Source: Polychytrium aggregatum
Lineage: Eukaryota; Chytridiomycota; Chytridiomycetes; Polychytriales
Reading direction: 5' to 3'
Assembly: GCF_025602895.1 (NCBI RefSeq)
Contig: NW_026516218.1
Location: 806,001 to 870,000, forward strand
Length of the DNA stretch: 64,000 bases
Shown: positions 22,707 to 34,649 of the stretch, piece by piece
Layout of the letters: each line of letters begins with the position of its first letter
Position numbering within the stretch: the first letter of the stretch is position 1
Position numbers and translations under genes: made by a program
Notes under the pieces: generated by a model
The model's database searches: none
Told to the model about the DNA's origin: nothing
Seen by the model: only the letters and a program-made list of their open reading frames with translations

Positions 22707-24074
22707 GGAGCTGCCCGGCAGATCCCCTCACTCGGACGATGCGCCATTTCCAGCCGCGACCCGCATTGCAACAACCCAAGTCATGGCACGAGTCGGCTCC
22801 CCTCCTCCCCTCCTCCCCTCTCCTCTCCTCTCTCCCTCCGCCTTATCCGAATATCGAAGAAAAATGCGCGACAACCAAGCATCTATAGAGTCGCGACCCC
22901 ACCTATTATTACGCAGCCAAGGGAGACGAGAAGAAGGCCTGGATGGAAGAATGTGCGAGTCCGCTCTACTTCCCTGCTCAAAGTTGGCTCCATCCGCCCG
23001 CCGCCCATCTGTCTGCCCTCCTCAACATACCCGCACCGTTCTTTCTTCTCCCCTCCCCCTCCTCCCCTCCTTTTGATTCCTTCCCCGACACCTTCACGAG
23101 CATCCCAAAAGCACCAAATAATTGCCATGAGAATCGCATCCGCAAGCATGCGGCCTATAGTTAATTAATGAATTGGAACATCCTAGTTTTACAGCACCTT
23201 TTGTTCTGGATGCGAATACACACCCGTCCATCCATCTACTCATCCATCTATTCATCCACCCATCCATCTATTCATCCACCTGCCCTCCTGCCCTCCTGCC
23301 CTCCTGCCCTTCCCGTATCGACCGTTGGCCTCGGTGTCGTGCCACCCTGGTCTGGCTGGAACGATTTCCCACCAGCCATGCACGGTTTCGCACAAGGCAG
23401 CCCGACGCGCGGCGCCTGCCTGATTTGGACACGGCCGCAGCAGCACGCGACGCACACAGACAGTGCAGAGGAGCGTGTCACGTGACGATCTTCCAGCCAG
23501 AACGCCCATCAGAACGGGGCTGCATTGGGTTGTGCGTTGTGGGTTGTTTGAATGCTGTTTGTGGGCAGAGTTGGGGAGCGTCGTCAGTCGATAAACATGC
23601 CGTTACTGCGAAGATTCCAAGTACACACTCCAACTATCCACTCCAAGTACACATCCCAAGTACACACTCCAAGTACACACTCCAAGTACACACTCCAACA
23701 GCTCCAAGTGCACACTCCAAATGCATCCACATCCACGCGCGCGCTGTGCAGCCGCCGTGCGACCCTCCGTTGCCCGTCGCGTCCGCAGAACTTCCCATAG
23801 TCGTCGTCGCCGTGTCGGTGCGGTTTCCTTCACACCGTCGATCGCATCCGTCGATCGCATTCGTCGATTGCATTCGTCGATTGCAGTACCCGTCTCCCAG
23901 CCTCCCCCTGCCGGTGCTGCCCCATCTTGCATCACTCGCTCCCGTCGTCTCCGTTGCCATCCCTGGCTGTACTGTCGTCGGCCAAGCCAAGCCGTCCCTC
24001 CCTCCCTCCTCCCTGCGATCGTCCTCCTCGTTCGTCCTCTGTCGCATTTCTGCCGCATCCCGTTTCAAGCCCAG
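22707..24074. other. Intergenic, repeat-rich
   Basis: No gene is supported. The stretch contains a CATC-type repeat (about 23221-23300), CCAAGTACACACT units (about 23617-23720) and GTCGATCGCATTC units (about 23830-23890). The pyrimidine-rich part before 24075 is likely leader of the next gene. Confidence 0.6.
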
Positions 24075-27000
24075 ATGGACTCTTCCGGCTCGCCCCGCAA
24101 GGTCCCATTCGCCATTCGCCGTCGAACCAGCGATCAACGACCCATGCCGACACCCGTCACCGCCGGCACCTCCAAGCGGCACGCCTCGCAGCAGCGCATC
24201 AGCCTGCTGGGGTTCTCGTTCCGCTGGAGCCTGGTCCGATTCCTCGTCGGCTCGGCCGTGCTCTTTTTCGCCATCTACCTGCTGGGCATGGCCTACTTTG
24301 TCGGCAGCTGGTCCGACTCCAAATCGACGGCCCCCTCGGAATTCGTCAAAAAGCCCGTCGATCTGCATCAGCTCGAGGCAAAGTTCCATGCGCTCAATCT
24401 GTCGGATCTCTCGCCCGAAGTTGCCACAATGCTCAATGGTAAGAAGCAAATGGCTCCCCATCCCCCCCCGTTCTGCCCCTGCCCCTGCCCCTACTCGCCC
24501 TGCCCCTGCTTCTGATGCTCTGCATCGATGTCTGGCTCTCGCTCGTGGATCGCACCCTCGTTATTGGACCGGAGTGCCGTTCCTGTCGATTGGGAGGCAT
24601 CATCGGCACGCACGATCGGGCTGGCTGGAACGAACGCGACGTATCTAATCCTTCCTGTCTCGCTCCCCTGCCCCAATCTCTCCCCCCTGCATCACCATAT
24701 CCAACGCTTGTGCATCACTGTCATGTCGGATCGCCCTGTCTTGCTGTCCCTTGCGACCCAGATATGAAGCGCAAGCTCTACGAACAGCGCGAAATCATCA
24801 ACTACCTCGAGCACCACGGCGGCCAGCTGCCAGCGAGCGAGGATGGCTTTGTGCAGCCCCCAGAGCTTTCGAACCACTCCCAAGTCAATCCCGAGTTCAT
24901 CGACATTGGCGAGCCCAAGAAAGAGGCCATCAAGATCGAGCGGCTCAAGGACAACGAGGAGCCGCCCCATCTCGAAGGCAATGCCGGCTCCCCCGTCACC
25001 TCCAACCCCAAGGTGGCAACGGCATCGCTTCCCTCGAGCTCGGACTCAAGCCCGAGCCCAAGCTCGAGCCCCAGCGAGACTGAGACAAAGGGTAACAAGG
25101 TCGATCATTCCTACGACGAACCCCCGAGACGTCCCAGGCCCAACGGTCCCGACACCGAGTACGATCCGCGACAGGAGCCCTCCGAGGAGCTGCTTGGTAT
25201 GCTGCCGCCATGCAATCGTGTGTGCAAGGTTGAGGTGATGGACCAAAGTCTCTACTCACTTGCTTCCAGTCCCCCATCTCCCATGACTTTGACATGTCAT
25301 GATATCGCTGCAACGTCATGCAGCACATTCGTTACGGCTCACCCCCTCGTGTCTCCCTTGGATCCGATTTCGTTCTTTTGCAACTACTTGCTCTGATTCC
25401 ACCATCTGATGCTATTTTGAATCAAAATGCATCGTCCTCTGCTATTCTGGTTGCCTGACGCCGTTTCGCTGCTGTTTTGCCCGTGCTTCAGACAACGGCC
25501 GTCCCAAGAAGCGCGCTCACCGTTACAAGATCGACGAAAAGGACAATACCCCCATCTACATCTGGCGAACTGTTCCGTCGTCCTCGGTCTGGTGCGAGGG
25601 TTCCAATCGGGCTGAGCGGTAAGCACCACCGCTCTTGGCTTCTCTGTCTGCTGAACCACAACGTCTCCCCTTCAGCACCGTGCGCGCATGGTAGATGTTG
25701 TCGCTGACGCAACTGTCGCTACTTCATGCCCGCATGTCGGGGGTCCGTCGCCGCTGTACCTATTCTTTCACGCCCGGTTGCTAGCGTGTGCAAGTTCCGC
25801 AATCTGTGCTATGCTCCGCAATACGAGCGCTGGTTCATCTTCAAGACCAACCGCACGGTCCTGCACGGCGTCCCAGAGAACCATCACACCACGGCTCTCC
25901 TCGAGATGACCACCGTCACCAGCCACACCGCCATCTTCTTCAACTACGAAGAGGTCAATCCCTTCTCTCCAAAGTTCCGCAATATCCCCATCCGCTACGA
26001 GGAAGACCTCCATTTCATCACGATGCGCCTGCACCCCGAGAACATCATGCACAACTTGCACGACGACACCTTGGGCCTCTACTTTTTGATCAAGCAGTAC
26101 GTTGGCCAGGGCTCGGCCGCGCTGGACATGCCCTTCTCACTCGACACCCACCGTATCCTTGTCGATGACGGCTTCCTCGCCACCAACACCGAGCAGCCTC
26201 TGCGCTATCTCTCGAGCCGACCCATCCGCTATCGCAACTACCTCGACCAGGAGCCCGACGTCATCACTTGCTTCCGCGATGCTGTCGTTGGCAACCGTAA
26301 GCTCGTCAACTGGTATCAGTACGGCTTCACGGAGCCCCAGGGCCCGATCAAGGACAAGCATGTCAACGGCATGCACATCCGCGAGATTTCCGAATGGTAC
26401 GCTCGCCGCATGAAGCTCCCCCTCGACCCAGAGGAAGACTACCAGCAGATGCTTTCCATCAGCGAGGCTCGCGAGAAGCTCGAGGAGAAAAAGCGGCAGG
26501 AGCTCACCCTGAAGCGCGAGATTGAAGAGAAGCGGCTGCAGGAGCTGGAGGAGCAGCGGCGTGCCGCCAACCTCTCCGTCGAAGCCAGCGGCAACGCCAC
26601 CGACTCTGACACCACGTCCTCGGCGCTGCCACCGGTCCCCACAAGCTTCCACCCGGGCACGCTCATTCCCGGCGTTCCCGAGAACTACGACCCGACCTTG
26701 GACCCCAACATGGACCCCATCAGCACCGATATCATCGTGATTCTCTCTCGACGGGGCAACCGCCTGATCGTCAACGAGGACGACCTTGCCGAGCGGCTCC
26801 ACGAGCGGTACGGCCTCGAGGTGGTCTTTGTCCGCAACGAAGACCACGGCTTTGAAGAGCAGGTCGCGTTCATGCGCCGCGCCCGTGTCGTCCTGGGCAT
26901 GCACGGATCGCTGCTGATCATGGGCATGTTCTGCAAGCGCGGCGCCATCATGATCGAGCTGTTCCCGTATGGAGTTCCGTCCGAGAACTACACACCCTAC

Positions 27001-27782
27001 CGCACCATGGCTCATCTTCCGGGGATGCTCGTTTCGTACCGTGCTTGGGAGGTAAGGCTCTGCGTGTACGCTATGCCGTGCGTTATGCTGTGCTGTGCGG
27101 GCGAGTGTTGCGCGAATGTGGCATGCGTGGGTGTTTTCCGAATATGTGGCATGAGCGAGTTCTGGTTTTTGGCCAGACAGAACCTTTGTCGACGTGGCTG
27201 ACTAGTCGGCTGACGCTTCTTTGATACCAGAACAAACACAAGAACAACACCATCAGCCATCCCGACCGACACGCCCTCTTTGGTGGCATCAAGCACCTGA
27301 GCGAGGAAGAGCAGCGCGAGATCGAAGAGAGCACGACGATTCCGCCGCACAAGTGCTGCACCAACCCGCGGTGGCTCTATCGCATCTACGCCGACACCAT
27401 TGTCGAAATCAACGAGGTGATCGGCCTGATTGACGATGCCGTCAAGGAGTCACGTCTGATGCGCTTCAACAACTACCTGCGCAACTGGGAGGAGCCCGAC
27501 ATGCTCGAGCTTCCGACTGTCGAGACGCCCGTTTGCCTGGACGGCCCCGGCCGCAAGCCCGGAGAGCTCTGGGCGCGCTGGGGCAACCCCTTCAGCGGAG
27601 CCAAGGTTGACCGGTGGTCCGTCATGGTCGAGGAGAAGCAGACCGAGTACATGGCTATATATGGCCCATTGGTGGCCATCAGCGGCTTTGAGCCGGGCAC
27701 CGAGGTCGTCTTCTGGGTCCGCCCGACCTACCCGGACGGACGGAATGGCGAGTTTGGCAACCGAGGAAAATGCCCCGTCTAG
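24075..27782 (+). CDS. GT61-family glycosyltransferase, POMGNT2-like (5 exons)
   Basis: Exons: 24075-24438, 24762-25196, 25492-25618, 25785-27051, 27231-27782, joining to 914 residues. A type II membrane anchor lies near residues 52-76 (LVRFLVGSAVLFFAIYLLGMAYFVG), followed by a low-complexity stem. The catalytic region starts at VCKFRNLCYAPQYERWFIF. It contains the GT61/DUF563 signatures ILSRRGNRLIVNED and ARVVLGMHGSLL. After it comes a domain resembling fibronectin type III (ELWARWGNPF...FEPGTEVVFWVRPTYPDG), the same order as in animal POMGNT2, which adds beta-1,4-GlcNAc to O-mannose in the ER. A charged coiled coil (AREKLEEKKRQELTLKREIE and onward) interrupts the transferase domain. The donor and acceptor are not proven. 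Confidence 0.85.
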
Positions 27783-28738
27783 GAAACAGCCGAGAGCGAG
27801 CGGGGTCCAGCGGCCCTCGGCCGTGTTGGCTCCTGCATGCGCTCGCCACCCCAATGTCTATGGCACTCGCTCACGCTCTCGACTGGATCCGCTGGACTCT
27901 CTGGCACCTTTGTCCCGCCCTGTTTTGCCGAACCGATCCGATCTGATCCGATTCGATGCTGTCTTGACTTGTGGGCTTGCATGTTTCTGATATGGCGGGC
28001 GGATGGATGGAGAATGTCGAGAACATGGCAAATTAGTCAATGGTCAACCAGACATCCAGATAGCACATCTGGAGAGGGAAGCTGCGGTGAGCGGGCAGCG
28101 TTCATCGTGGGGGAGGGGAGATATCTCATTGAGGCGTGTCTCGTGGAATCATCATATCGTCGCCGTTGCCAAGTTTGCTTCCGTTGGAGTGTCCATGGTT
28201 TCCGCATGTCCATCGACTGCCGCAAAGTATGCATGGGCAAGTACCGGCAGTGCACAGCACACTGAGTCTATGCACCGTCGGCTCGCCGAGATCAACCGAG
28301 CCCGCAAAGCCCGCAAAGCCCGCCAGATCCAGATCCAGATCAAGATTCCAGGGCCGAAACGTGCGGCCCTTGGCCTCTTATCGCTCGTTTCTTTGTTGCG
28401 CCCCCGCTCATTGCTCAAGATCAGCACCGCTGGCCCCGCAATCCGGTCCTGGATCGCAAGCCATCGCCGAAACCCGAGCCAGCAATCCTCTGCCTGGCCA
28501 AACACACGAGGTCGCAGCCTGCCCCTTCCATATCGGCTTCACCTTCTCTCTGCTCCCGCTCTCCTTCCTGGAGTCGTCGTTGGGACTGGCCCATCGAATC
28601 TCGAATCAGCTTGATCGTCGCCTCCAACGACCAGGAACGTGTATCTGTCCGCCTTTCGCCTGAAGCCCTCGCCCCGGTCGTTTCGCTGCATCTTACCTCG
28701 CAACCTCAACCACCACCACAAAAGCTGCCCTCCTTGCA
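27783..28738. other. Intergenic, no gene seen
   Basis: The spacer between two plus-strand genes has only unsupported frames; the end near 28738 is pyrimidine-rich and probably leader. Confidence 0.5.
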
Positions 28739-30231
28739 ATGTCGTCGCCTCCGTCCGCCCCAGCGTCTCCGTTTCCGCCCCGGACCGAGCCGCCAACGCC
28801 AACCAGCATCGTGAAGCGACTCTACTTTTGTCGGCACGGCGAGACCGCCATGAACGCCGCGGGCGGGCTCCAAGGCCAGGGCTCCAACTACGAGCTGAAC
28901 GACACTGGGCGAGAACAGGCCCGCTGCATGGCCCAGGTCTTCAAGGACCTCGAGGTGGACTATTTTGTCAGCAGCGATCTGAAGGTGAGTGCACGACTCC
29001 CGAGGCTGGAGAGCAGGCCATATGGGTGAGATCTGCAATGCCAGCGACCCAGTCGCCGGGATTATACAGGATCTCCATCGGCAAGAGTCGGCTCTGTTTC
29101 TGTGCTTTTGTTGCTGATGGATCTGTACATGCCTGCAGCGTGCCATTCAAACGGCCGAGGTTTCGCAGAAGCTCTATCCCAAGGAGATCCCGCTGACGGT
29201 ACGAATGAACGACCCCTTCCCCTATCGATCAGTGGAAGATGACCTCGTTATCTCGGATAGAGACAAACATTGTGGCATTTGACTCTGAAGCGCCGCTCGG
29301 TGTATAGCAGCGCCGATGGGACCCCGGCCCTGCCCACTCTGGCTCGGCATTGACGCTCTTGTCGCTCTTGTCGCTGCCCACATCACTAGATCGAGCCGGC
29401 TCTGAAGGAGATCAGTTGGGGCGTCTGGGAAGGCACACGCACTTCGGAACTGGACGAGCTCGTCAAGAGCTGGGACCAGGGCGACTACAATGGTAGGGAC
29501 GTCGCTTCGACGATGTGTTTTTTTTTTGGATTGGATTGGCTGCCTTGTTCCGGATATCGACGACCGAAATTTACTTCACTCACTCACTCACTCACTCACT
29601 CACTCACTCACTCACTCACTCACTCGCCCTCTCTCGAAACGTAGCAAGCGCCCCAGGCGGAGAATCACCCATCCAGGTTGAGGCGAGGTGCATGCCTGCG
29701 GTATACGCCCTGTTGAAGAACAGGCCCGAACAAAATATCGTGGTGGTTGGTGAGTGGCCTGGACAGAGCAGATCGCCCGCTGCCCAGGATGCAGCCAGTC
29801 TCGACCGTTGGGTCGCTCCTGATACTGACGCCGATCTCGTCCACGTCTACCGCTTCGGATCTCCCGTTGACTAAGTGCACGGACGGCTCCTGCGGATCCT
29901 GCTGTCGTCGCTGATGTTCCGAAACCTCGACTACATGAGCACCCTGACCCACCACAACTGCTGCATCAACGTGGTTGACTGCATCATCGAAACCGACCCT
30001 AGCCGCATCTCAAAGTCCGAGGCGGCCGAGCCCGGTCCCCAACTGCCGTTTGCAAACCTGTCTCGTCTCCCGGATCCGCATGTCCTCGACTCGCCTCGCG
30101 GAAACACATGCCACGCCTCAGCTCATCGCCCTTCGCAGCCCACGTTTTCCCATCCCGTGGGCATCAAATGTATTCCGCGAGTCTTGGACTATAGAGCTCA
30201 TCTGCCGGAACACATGAATGGATACATCTAG
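28739..30231 (+). CDS. Histidine phosphatase (phosphoglycerate-mutase superfamily), 5 exons
   Basis: Exons: 28739-28984, 29139-29198, 29390-29492, 29645-29749, 29876-30231, joining to 289 residues. It has RLYFCRHGETAMN (catalytic RHG), LNDTGREQARCMAQ, VSSDLKRAIQTAE (second Arg) and ISWGVWEG (acid residue region). The second catalytic His, in IVVVVHGRLLRILL, is built across an intron. This is the small fungal branch related to fructose-2,6-bisphosphatases and broad phosphatases. The substrate is not predictable. The C-terminal ~80 residues show no domain, so the last exon could in truth be cut by another intron. Intron 3 contains a (CTCA)n run (29573-29628). Confidence 0.85.
29573..29628. repeat. 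(CTCA)n microsatellite in an intron
   Basis: About 13 units lie in intron 3 of the histidine phosphatase gene. Confidence 0.95.
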
Positions 30232-30720
30232 CGGACACCTCCAACAGCATTGTGTCCCAGGACTTGCTCAGTCGTAGGGCACCAATAGAATTGGACTGTG
30301 TACATTGCGACAATCAGTCTCCGAATACAGTCAGTCCGATGACCTATAGCACTGTGCGCCAAGTGGGAGGGAGGAATATTGGTTTGGGGAAGAGTTGATT
30401 GGGTACTGAGTTCTGGGTGATGGAAACGCACATGCTCATGCCCGACTCACAAGATCCGCTCCCCTTCATCCGAGCACAGCAAGCATATGAGCCGAGTATA
30501 CTCGCTCGGGCATTAGTATTTTGAAGAGCTGCCCTTCCACCCCTTATTGCCACTACCGTATGGACAAGTGAGTTGTTAAATTGACGACGGGGAAAATAGT
30601 TTTGAGAACGCAGTGGCAATTTCACCAAAGCGTAAATTGAAACAAGGGCAGTGACCGCAGTGAACCTTTGATAACGCCACCAATGGCACTATGGATGGCC
30701 GAGATTCGCACGATTCGCCT
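30232..30720. other. Intergenic, relatively AT-rich
   Basis: No gene is supported. Base composition shifts towards AT here and stays so through the neighbouring GTPase gene. Confidence 0.5.
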
Positions 30721-31494
30721 TTAACCGGATGATAAATTCAAAACAGAGATCATTCCTGCTGTGGCTGCAAATGCACCTATCTCAGGAAGTAACACCACAG
30801 CAACAACAAGACAAGCAACCAATAACAAAATCTTCTTATAAACACCTTCGTCGAATTGCAGATTTACTCCCTTAGGAATGACAAGCTCCAATTTTTCTTC
30901 GAAATCCATAAGTTTCTTTTGATTTTCGTTGAGTTCAAAGAGGACATTGTCTTGATCGTATCCATGCGCCGAGTGGTTTATGAATCCAATATAAACTCCA
31001 AGATTTTGATTGAAACAGGCTTGCATGACGATATTAATAACCTTTTCCAGGACATGATCCTTGCCAGCGGGGACTCGATTTATGATGATCCAATCCTCGT
31101 TTGCTCGCTTTGGGAATTTCTTCTTGACAGCGGAAAACACCGTCAAGACGGCAGCTAAATCTGACTCTACAACCCGTCCGGAGATTGTGTTGACAAACCC
31201 TATCAGTCTCGTTGGAAGTCCCGTCGAGATTGCCGCCGAAAATTCATCGAGATTCTTCTTGTATTTATTCTCTCCAGCCTCTTGGAGTCCGGGAGTATCG
31301 ATAACCAAGACATCGCCATGTTGATGAATCTGGCGATGCTGAGTTAGACTGGTACCGTTGTATGCAACCCCAGACTGAAACACGGTTTTGCCAACCATCG
31401 AATTGAGGACTGCTGACTTTCCCGTTCCGGGATTACCGAAAGCAACAATGGCTCTCTTGGGCTGGATGGGGATGTCTTTCTTTCTTTGACTCAT
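30721..31494 (-). CDS. AT-rich orphan GTPase, AIG1/TrmE-like P-loop domain with membrane tail
   Basis: This is a single-exon frame; the first true ATG gives MSQRKKDIPIQPKRAIVAFG and 257 residues. The G1 P-loop is GNPGTGKSAVLN, a G2-like Thr lies in NGTSLTQHRQ, and G3 is VIDTPGLQEAG. The following text (GFVNTISGRVVESDLAAVLT, then INRVPAGKD) fits a septin/AIG1-like GTPase, with G4 unclear. The C-terminus is hydrophobic (KKILLLVACLVVAVVLLPEIGAFAATAGMISVL), probably a membrane hairpin. The codons are clearly more AT-rich than those of all neighbours, and there are no introns. Horizontal acquisition or a young mobile gene family is possible (inference). The cellular role is unknown. Confidence 0.75.
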   Translation of the reverse strand: MSQRKKDIPIQPKRAIVAFGNPGTGKSAVLNSMVGKTVFQSGVAYNGTSLTQHRQIHQHGDVLVIDTPGLQEAGENKYKKNLDEFSAAISTGLPTRLIGFVNTISGRVVESDLAAVLTVFSAVKKKFPKRANEDWIIINRVPAGKDHVLEKVINIVMQACFNQNLGVYIGFINHSAHGYDQDNVLFELNENQKKLMDFEEKLELVIPKGVNLQFDEGVYKKILLLVACLVVAVVLLPEIGAFAATAGMISVLNLSSG

Positions 31495-33385
31495 GAAGTC
31501 TGAGGAATCCAAGTTGAGGATGCGGAGTGGTAACGGAGGTGAGCCAGGAAGTCCAAGGAGATCAAGGGTACGATATCACTCCGGTCAAGGAGGTGACTTG
31601 GGGCGGGAGAGTTGAGTACTTTGGAGTAAGCGGTGTTGGCTTGACAATGCGAAGAGGGCGGAGAGATTCAGCCACACAGCTGGTTGTTCGATGCGATGTC
31701 GGCTCGGTAATGCCGCTGCCAGACCTGATACAAGCTCGGGAGGGGATGGGTATTTATCAAGGAATGGCAAAGTTTACGAAGGTGGCGAGGGTATCAAGAC
31801 GGGACAATGCGAGGGAGGATTGCCCCAGCCAGGAAGCTAGCAAGCGCATCGTCAATGGTAGTTCAGTCATGATGTGAGCCAGGAAAGGCCCACGGTCAGC
31901 TCCTCGGTGCGATTGGTGAGGCCCTGTCTATATTCAGCCCAGGTGCTCCAAAAAAAGAAATGCATGCTGAACACGCAAGCGTGCTGGATAGGATGTGATG
32001 ATACAGAAATGTGAAGTGCACGTCTGCCACCGGTGGTGGCGTCGATGGAGCCGACCTTCGCCGCCAGAGTTGCTCCAGCAGCGATTGGTCCAGCCGCAAG
32101 GGTATCAGTAAATTTCGCCACATCATCGCAAATGGTAAATCAAATAGGGGCCGCCGTCACAAATTTGGAGCCCAGGGTAGCTGTGGAGAGTCAAGGAACC
32201 GAGCCCGCCCAAAGGTATCGCCCCCATTTCGGGGTCATCCATTTCACAAGCAAGATCGGGGCATCGTCGCGCTTTCTTGGCTTGGATTGCATCTTCCTGG
32301 TGTCGTGGCCAGAGGCGTGCAACCGGAGGGTATCCATGCCCCCCCCCCTTTGTACCCTGCATCTCGCAGCCGTGCGTTAATGTCGGGATCCCGCGGCCCC
32401 GGCACCACTGTCTTGGGATTGGTTGACAGGCCGTGCTTGGTTTGCTCTGTGTGACGCGTCCACACACGTGGACAGCGTGTGTCCCCGTGACCAGAGCCGA
32501 CCAGGCCCCAAAACCCTCGCCTCCTTCCTGGTCCTTCGGAATGCTCGTTGGGACGAGATCGATCCACAGCAGGCTCCTGATCCCAGAGACAGATTGCGAC
32601 GCTCTCTGCCTTTGGGAGAGGACGGAGACCCTTAGCCAAATCTGAGCCCCTGGCCTTGATCAAGCAATCGACGGCCTGCTGCTCTCGCTCCCATCCTGAG
32701 ATCACGGATCGTATGGCAGCGTGATGATGATAACCAGCCCAGTTGAGGCCATTTATCGCGGCGGCGAGCGTCTGGCTCGCGGGTTGCGATCCGCCAAGGT
32801 CATGGCTCGACTCCCCCCCAGAGAACAGTCAGAGTCGAGCAGCTGGAAAGCAGGTAGGTCTCGATCCCCCGCTCTATTTGGCCAGGACGCCACTCTTCCG
32901 CACTGGCAGTGCGCCGATGCAAGACTGACAAGCCATCCGCTGTGCTGACTCCTCCACAGCTCCTCGATGCGCTCCGGGGGTTGAACCAGCCGTTGCCCGG
33001 TGGCATCGCTATGCCTGCTCGGAGCCCGCTCGCACGCACGCCCGGCCGGTGATCTGGAAATTAGTTTTCAATCTGACTGCCCAATATGTACATGTGCGGG
33101 GGCTCTGCCGTGGCGATCTGTGCTGGCGGTGATGCGCTCGGACATCAGGTCTGCGCTGAAGCCCAGCAGTCAGCCACAACACCCCGCACATCGCCCGTTC
33201 CAGTTCCTGGAGACCGATGCCGATAATCTCGTGAACGAGAGGTTTATTCAACGTAACTATACATGCAGGACAATATCAGAGACACACCGAGGAACTTGTA
33301 GCCCAGCAAGCTGCGTGGAAACGCTGGCCGTCGATGTCATCTCTCTCAATACACGACTACTTGGGCAGCGACCCAAGGGAGGTAT
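31495..33385. other. Long intergenic stretch, no supported gene
   Basis: About 1.9 kb hold several short frames on both strands, none with a domain or a convincing splice pattern. A minus-strand stretch near 31867-32121 (FTDTLAAGPIAAGATLAAKVGS) looks protein-like but has no context that would let me call it. Confidence 0.5.
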
Positions 33386-34531
33386 TTACTGGTTGGCCTT
33401 GGAGATGGCGGTCTCGAGATCGGCAGCCTTGGCGCCAACAATCTCGGTCTCGAGCTGGCCGTTCTTGTAGATCTGGGAGGGAGGGGAGGCAGGGGCGTGG
33501 TCAGCGCACGATCGGATGAATTGCGAGGAGATATATAGCCAAAGCGCTGCGCTTCATCCTTCAGCATCATCGCTCTGCGATGCGAGTCCCAGCCTGCCCG
33601 CACAGATGGAATTGGCCACAGGCGGTGAACAGATCGCTTTGCAAACACACCTGGAAGGTGGGCATGGCACGGATCTTGGCCTGCTCAGCAACGTCGGGGA
33701 GCTCATCGACATCGACCTTGGCAAAGACGACGTTGGTGTAGATATCAGACCACTTGGCGAACGAGGGGGCGCTATTGAGAGAGGGCACAGTGTGGTCAGG
33801 TCGGACTCGTTGGAAATGGCCTAGCCCACAGAGGGGCCAGCTGGCTCAAACCGCTGCCTTCAGCGTCAGTATCCCACACACCACGCTGAGGAGAGCAGAG
33901 ACGGAAATGCGCTGGAACTCCAAGGAGACAGAGGGGCCCCAATCCAGATAATACGTACATGACCTTGCAGGGACCGCACCAGGTGGCGTAAAAGTCTGCA
34001 CGTTGGGCGAGAGAGCGGTGATGAGCAAGCGGACGAGCGAGAGCGGCTCCGGTGAACGAAGGCAGTGCAAGTCACTGGCGAGGCATGTTTCCACGATTCT
34101 CGGCCGATATGACGGTCCAGATGACTCACCAACTGTTGCATCAAGAACGTCCGGGGTGGCAAGACGGAAATGTCAGGGGAGCCAGCCGGGAGAGAATCAC
34201 CAGACATGATTGGGGAGCAGGCAGCATATCCCGGGTGGTGGCAACAAAGCACCCCGGAGCCCACCGACGATGGTGCAAACATGCATCCGGGGGGGGGAAG
34301 TGAACAAGCCAAGGCGACCATGAGATGCGATATCGGATCAGTGCTTGCCACCGGCGAGCCGCCAGGCGGATTGTATCAGCGAGGATGGACTGGCTGCATC
34401 GATAGCGCTGCAGCAGAGCAAAAGCAGAAGCAGAAGCAGAAGCAGACGCCAGCAGAGACCGTACCGACGGCGACGGGGAGGCTGATGGTGGCGTCGAACT
34501 CGGCCTTGGAGGAGATGATCTTGGGAGCCAT
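33386..34531 (-). CDS. Thioredoxin (4 exons)
   Basis: Exons: 34531-34465, 33995-33959, 33771-33651, 33472-33386, joining to 103 residues, the classic thioredoxin length. DFYATWCGPCKVIAP carries the redox-active WCGPC motif on the small second exon (37 nt). FAKVDVDELPDVAEQ and the cis-Pro loop AMPTFQIYKNGQ follow, and the protein ends VGAKAADLETAISKANQ. It is a cytosolic disulfide reductase acting with thioredoxin reductase; there is no targeting peptide. Intron 1 (~470 bp) is long for this window and holds an AGCAGA run (34420-34446). Confidence 0.97.
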
Positions 34532-34633
34532 GGCGATAGAGGATGCGACTGGAGATGTTGCGGTTTGATGGGCGGTTTGATGGGCGGCGGCTTGGAACGG
34601 CACAGAGACGATGCAGGAAACGGGCGAAAGAAG

Positions 34634-34642
34634 CCTTATATA
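34634..34642 (-). promoter_or_regulatory. TATA-like box of the thioredoxin gene
   Basis: The minus strand reads TATATAAGG about 103-111 bp upstream of the thioredoxin ATG. Confidence 0.55.
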
Positions 34643-34649
34643 CCAGGTG

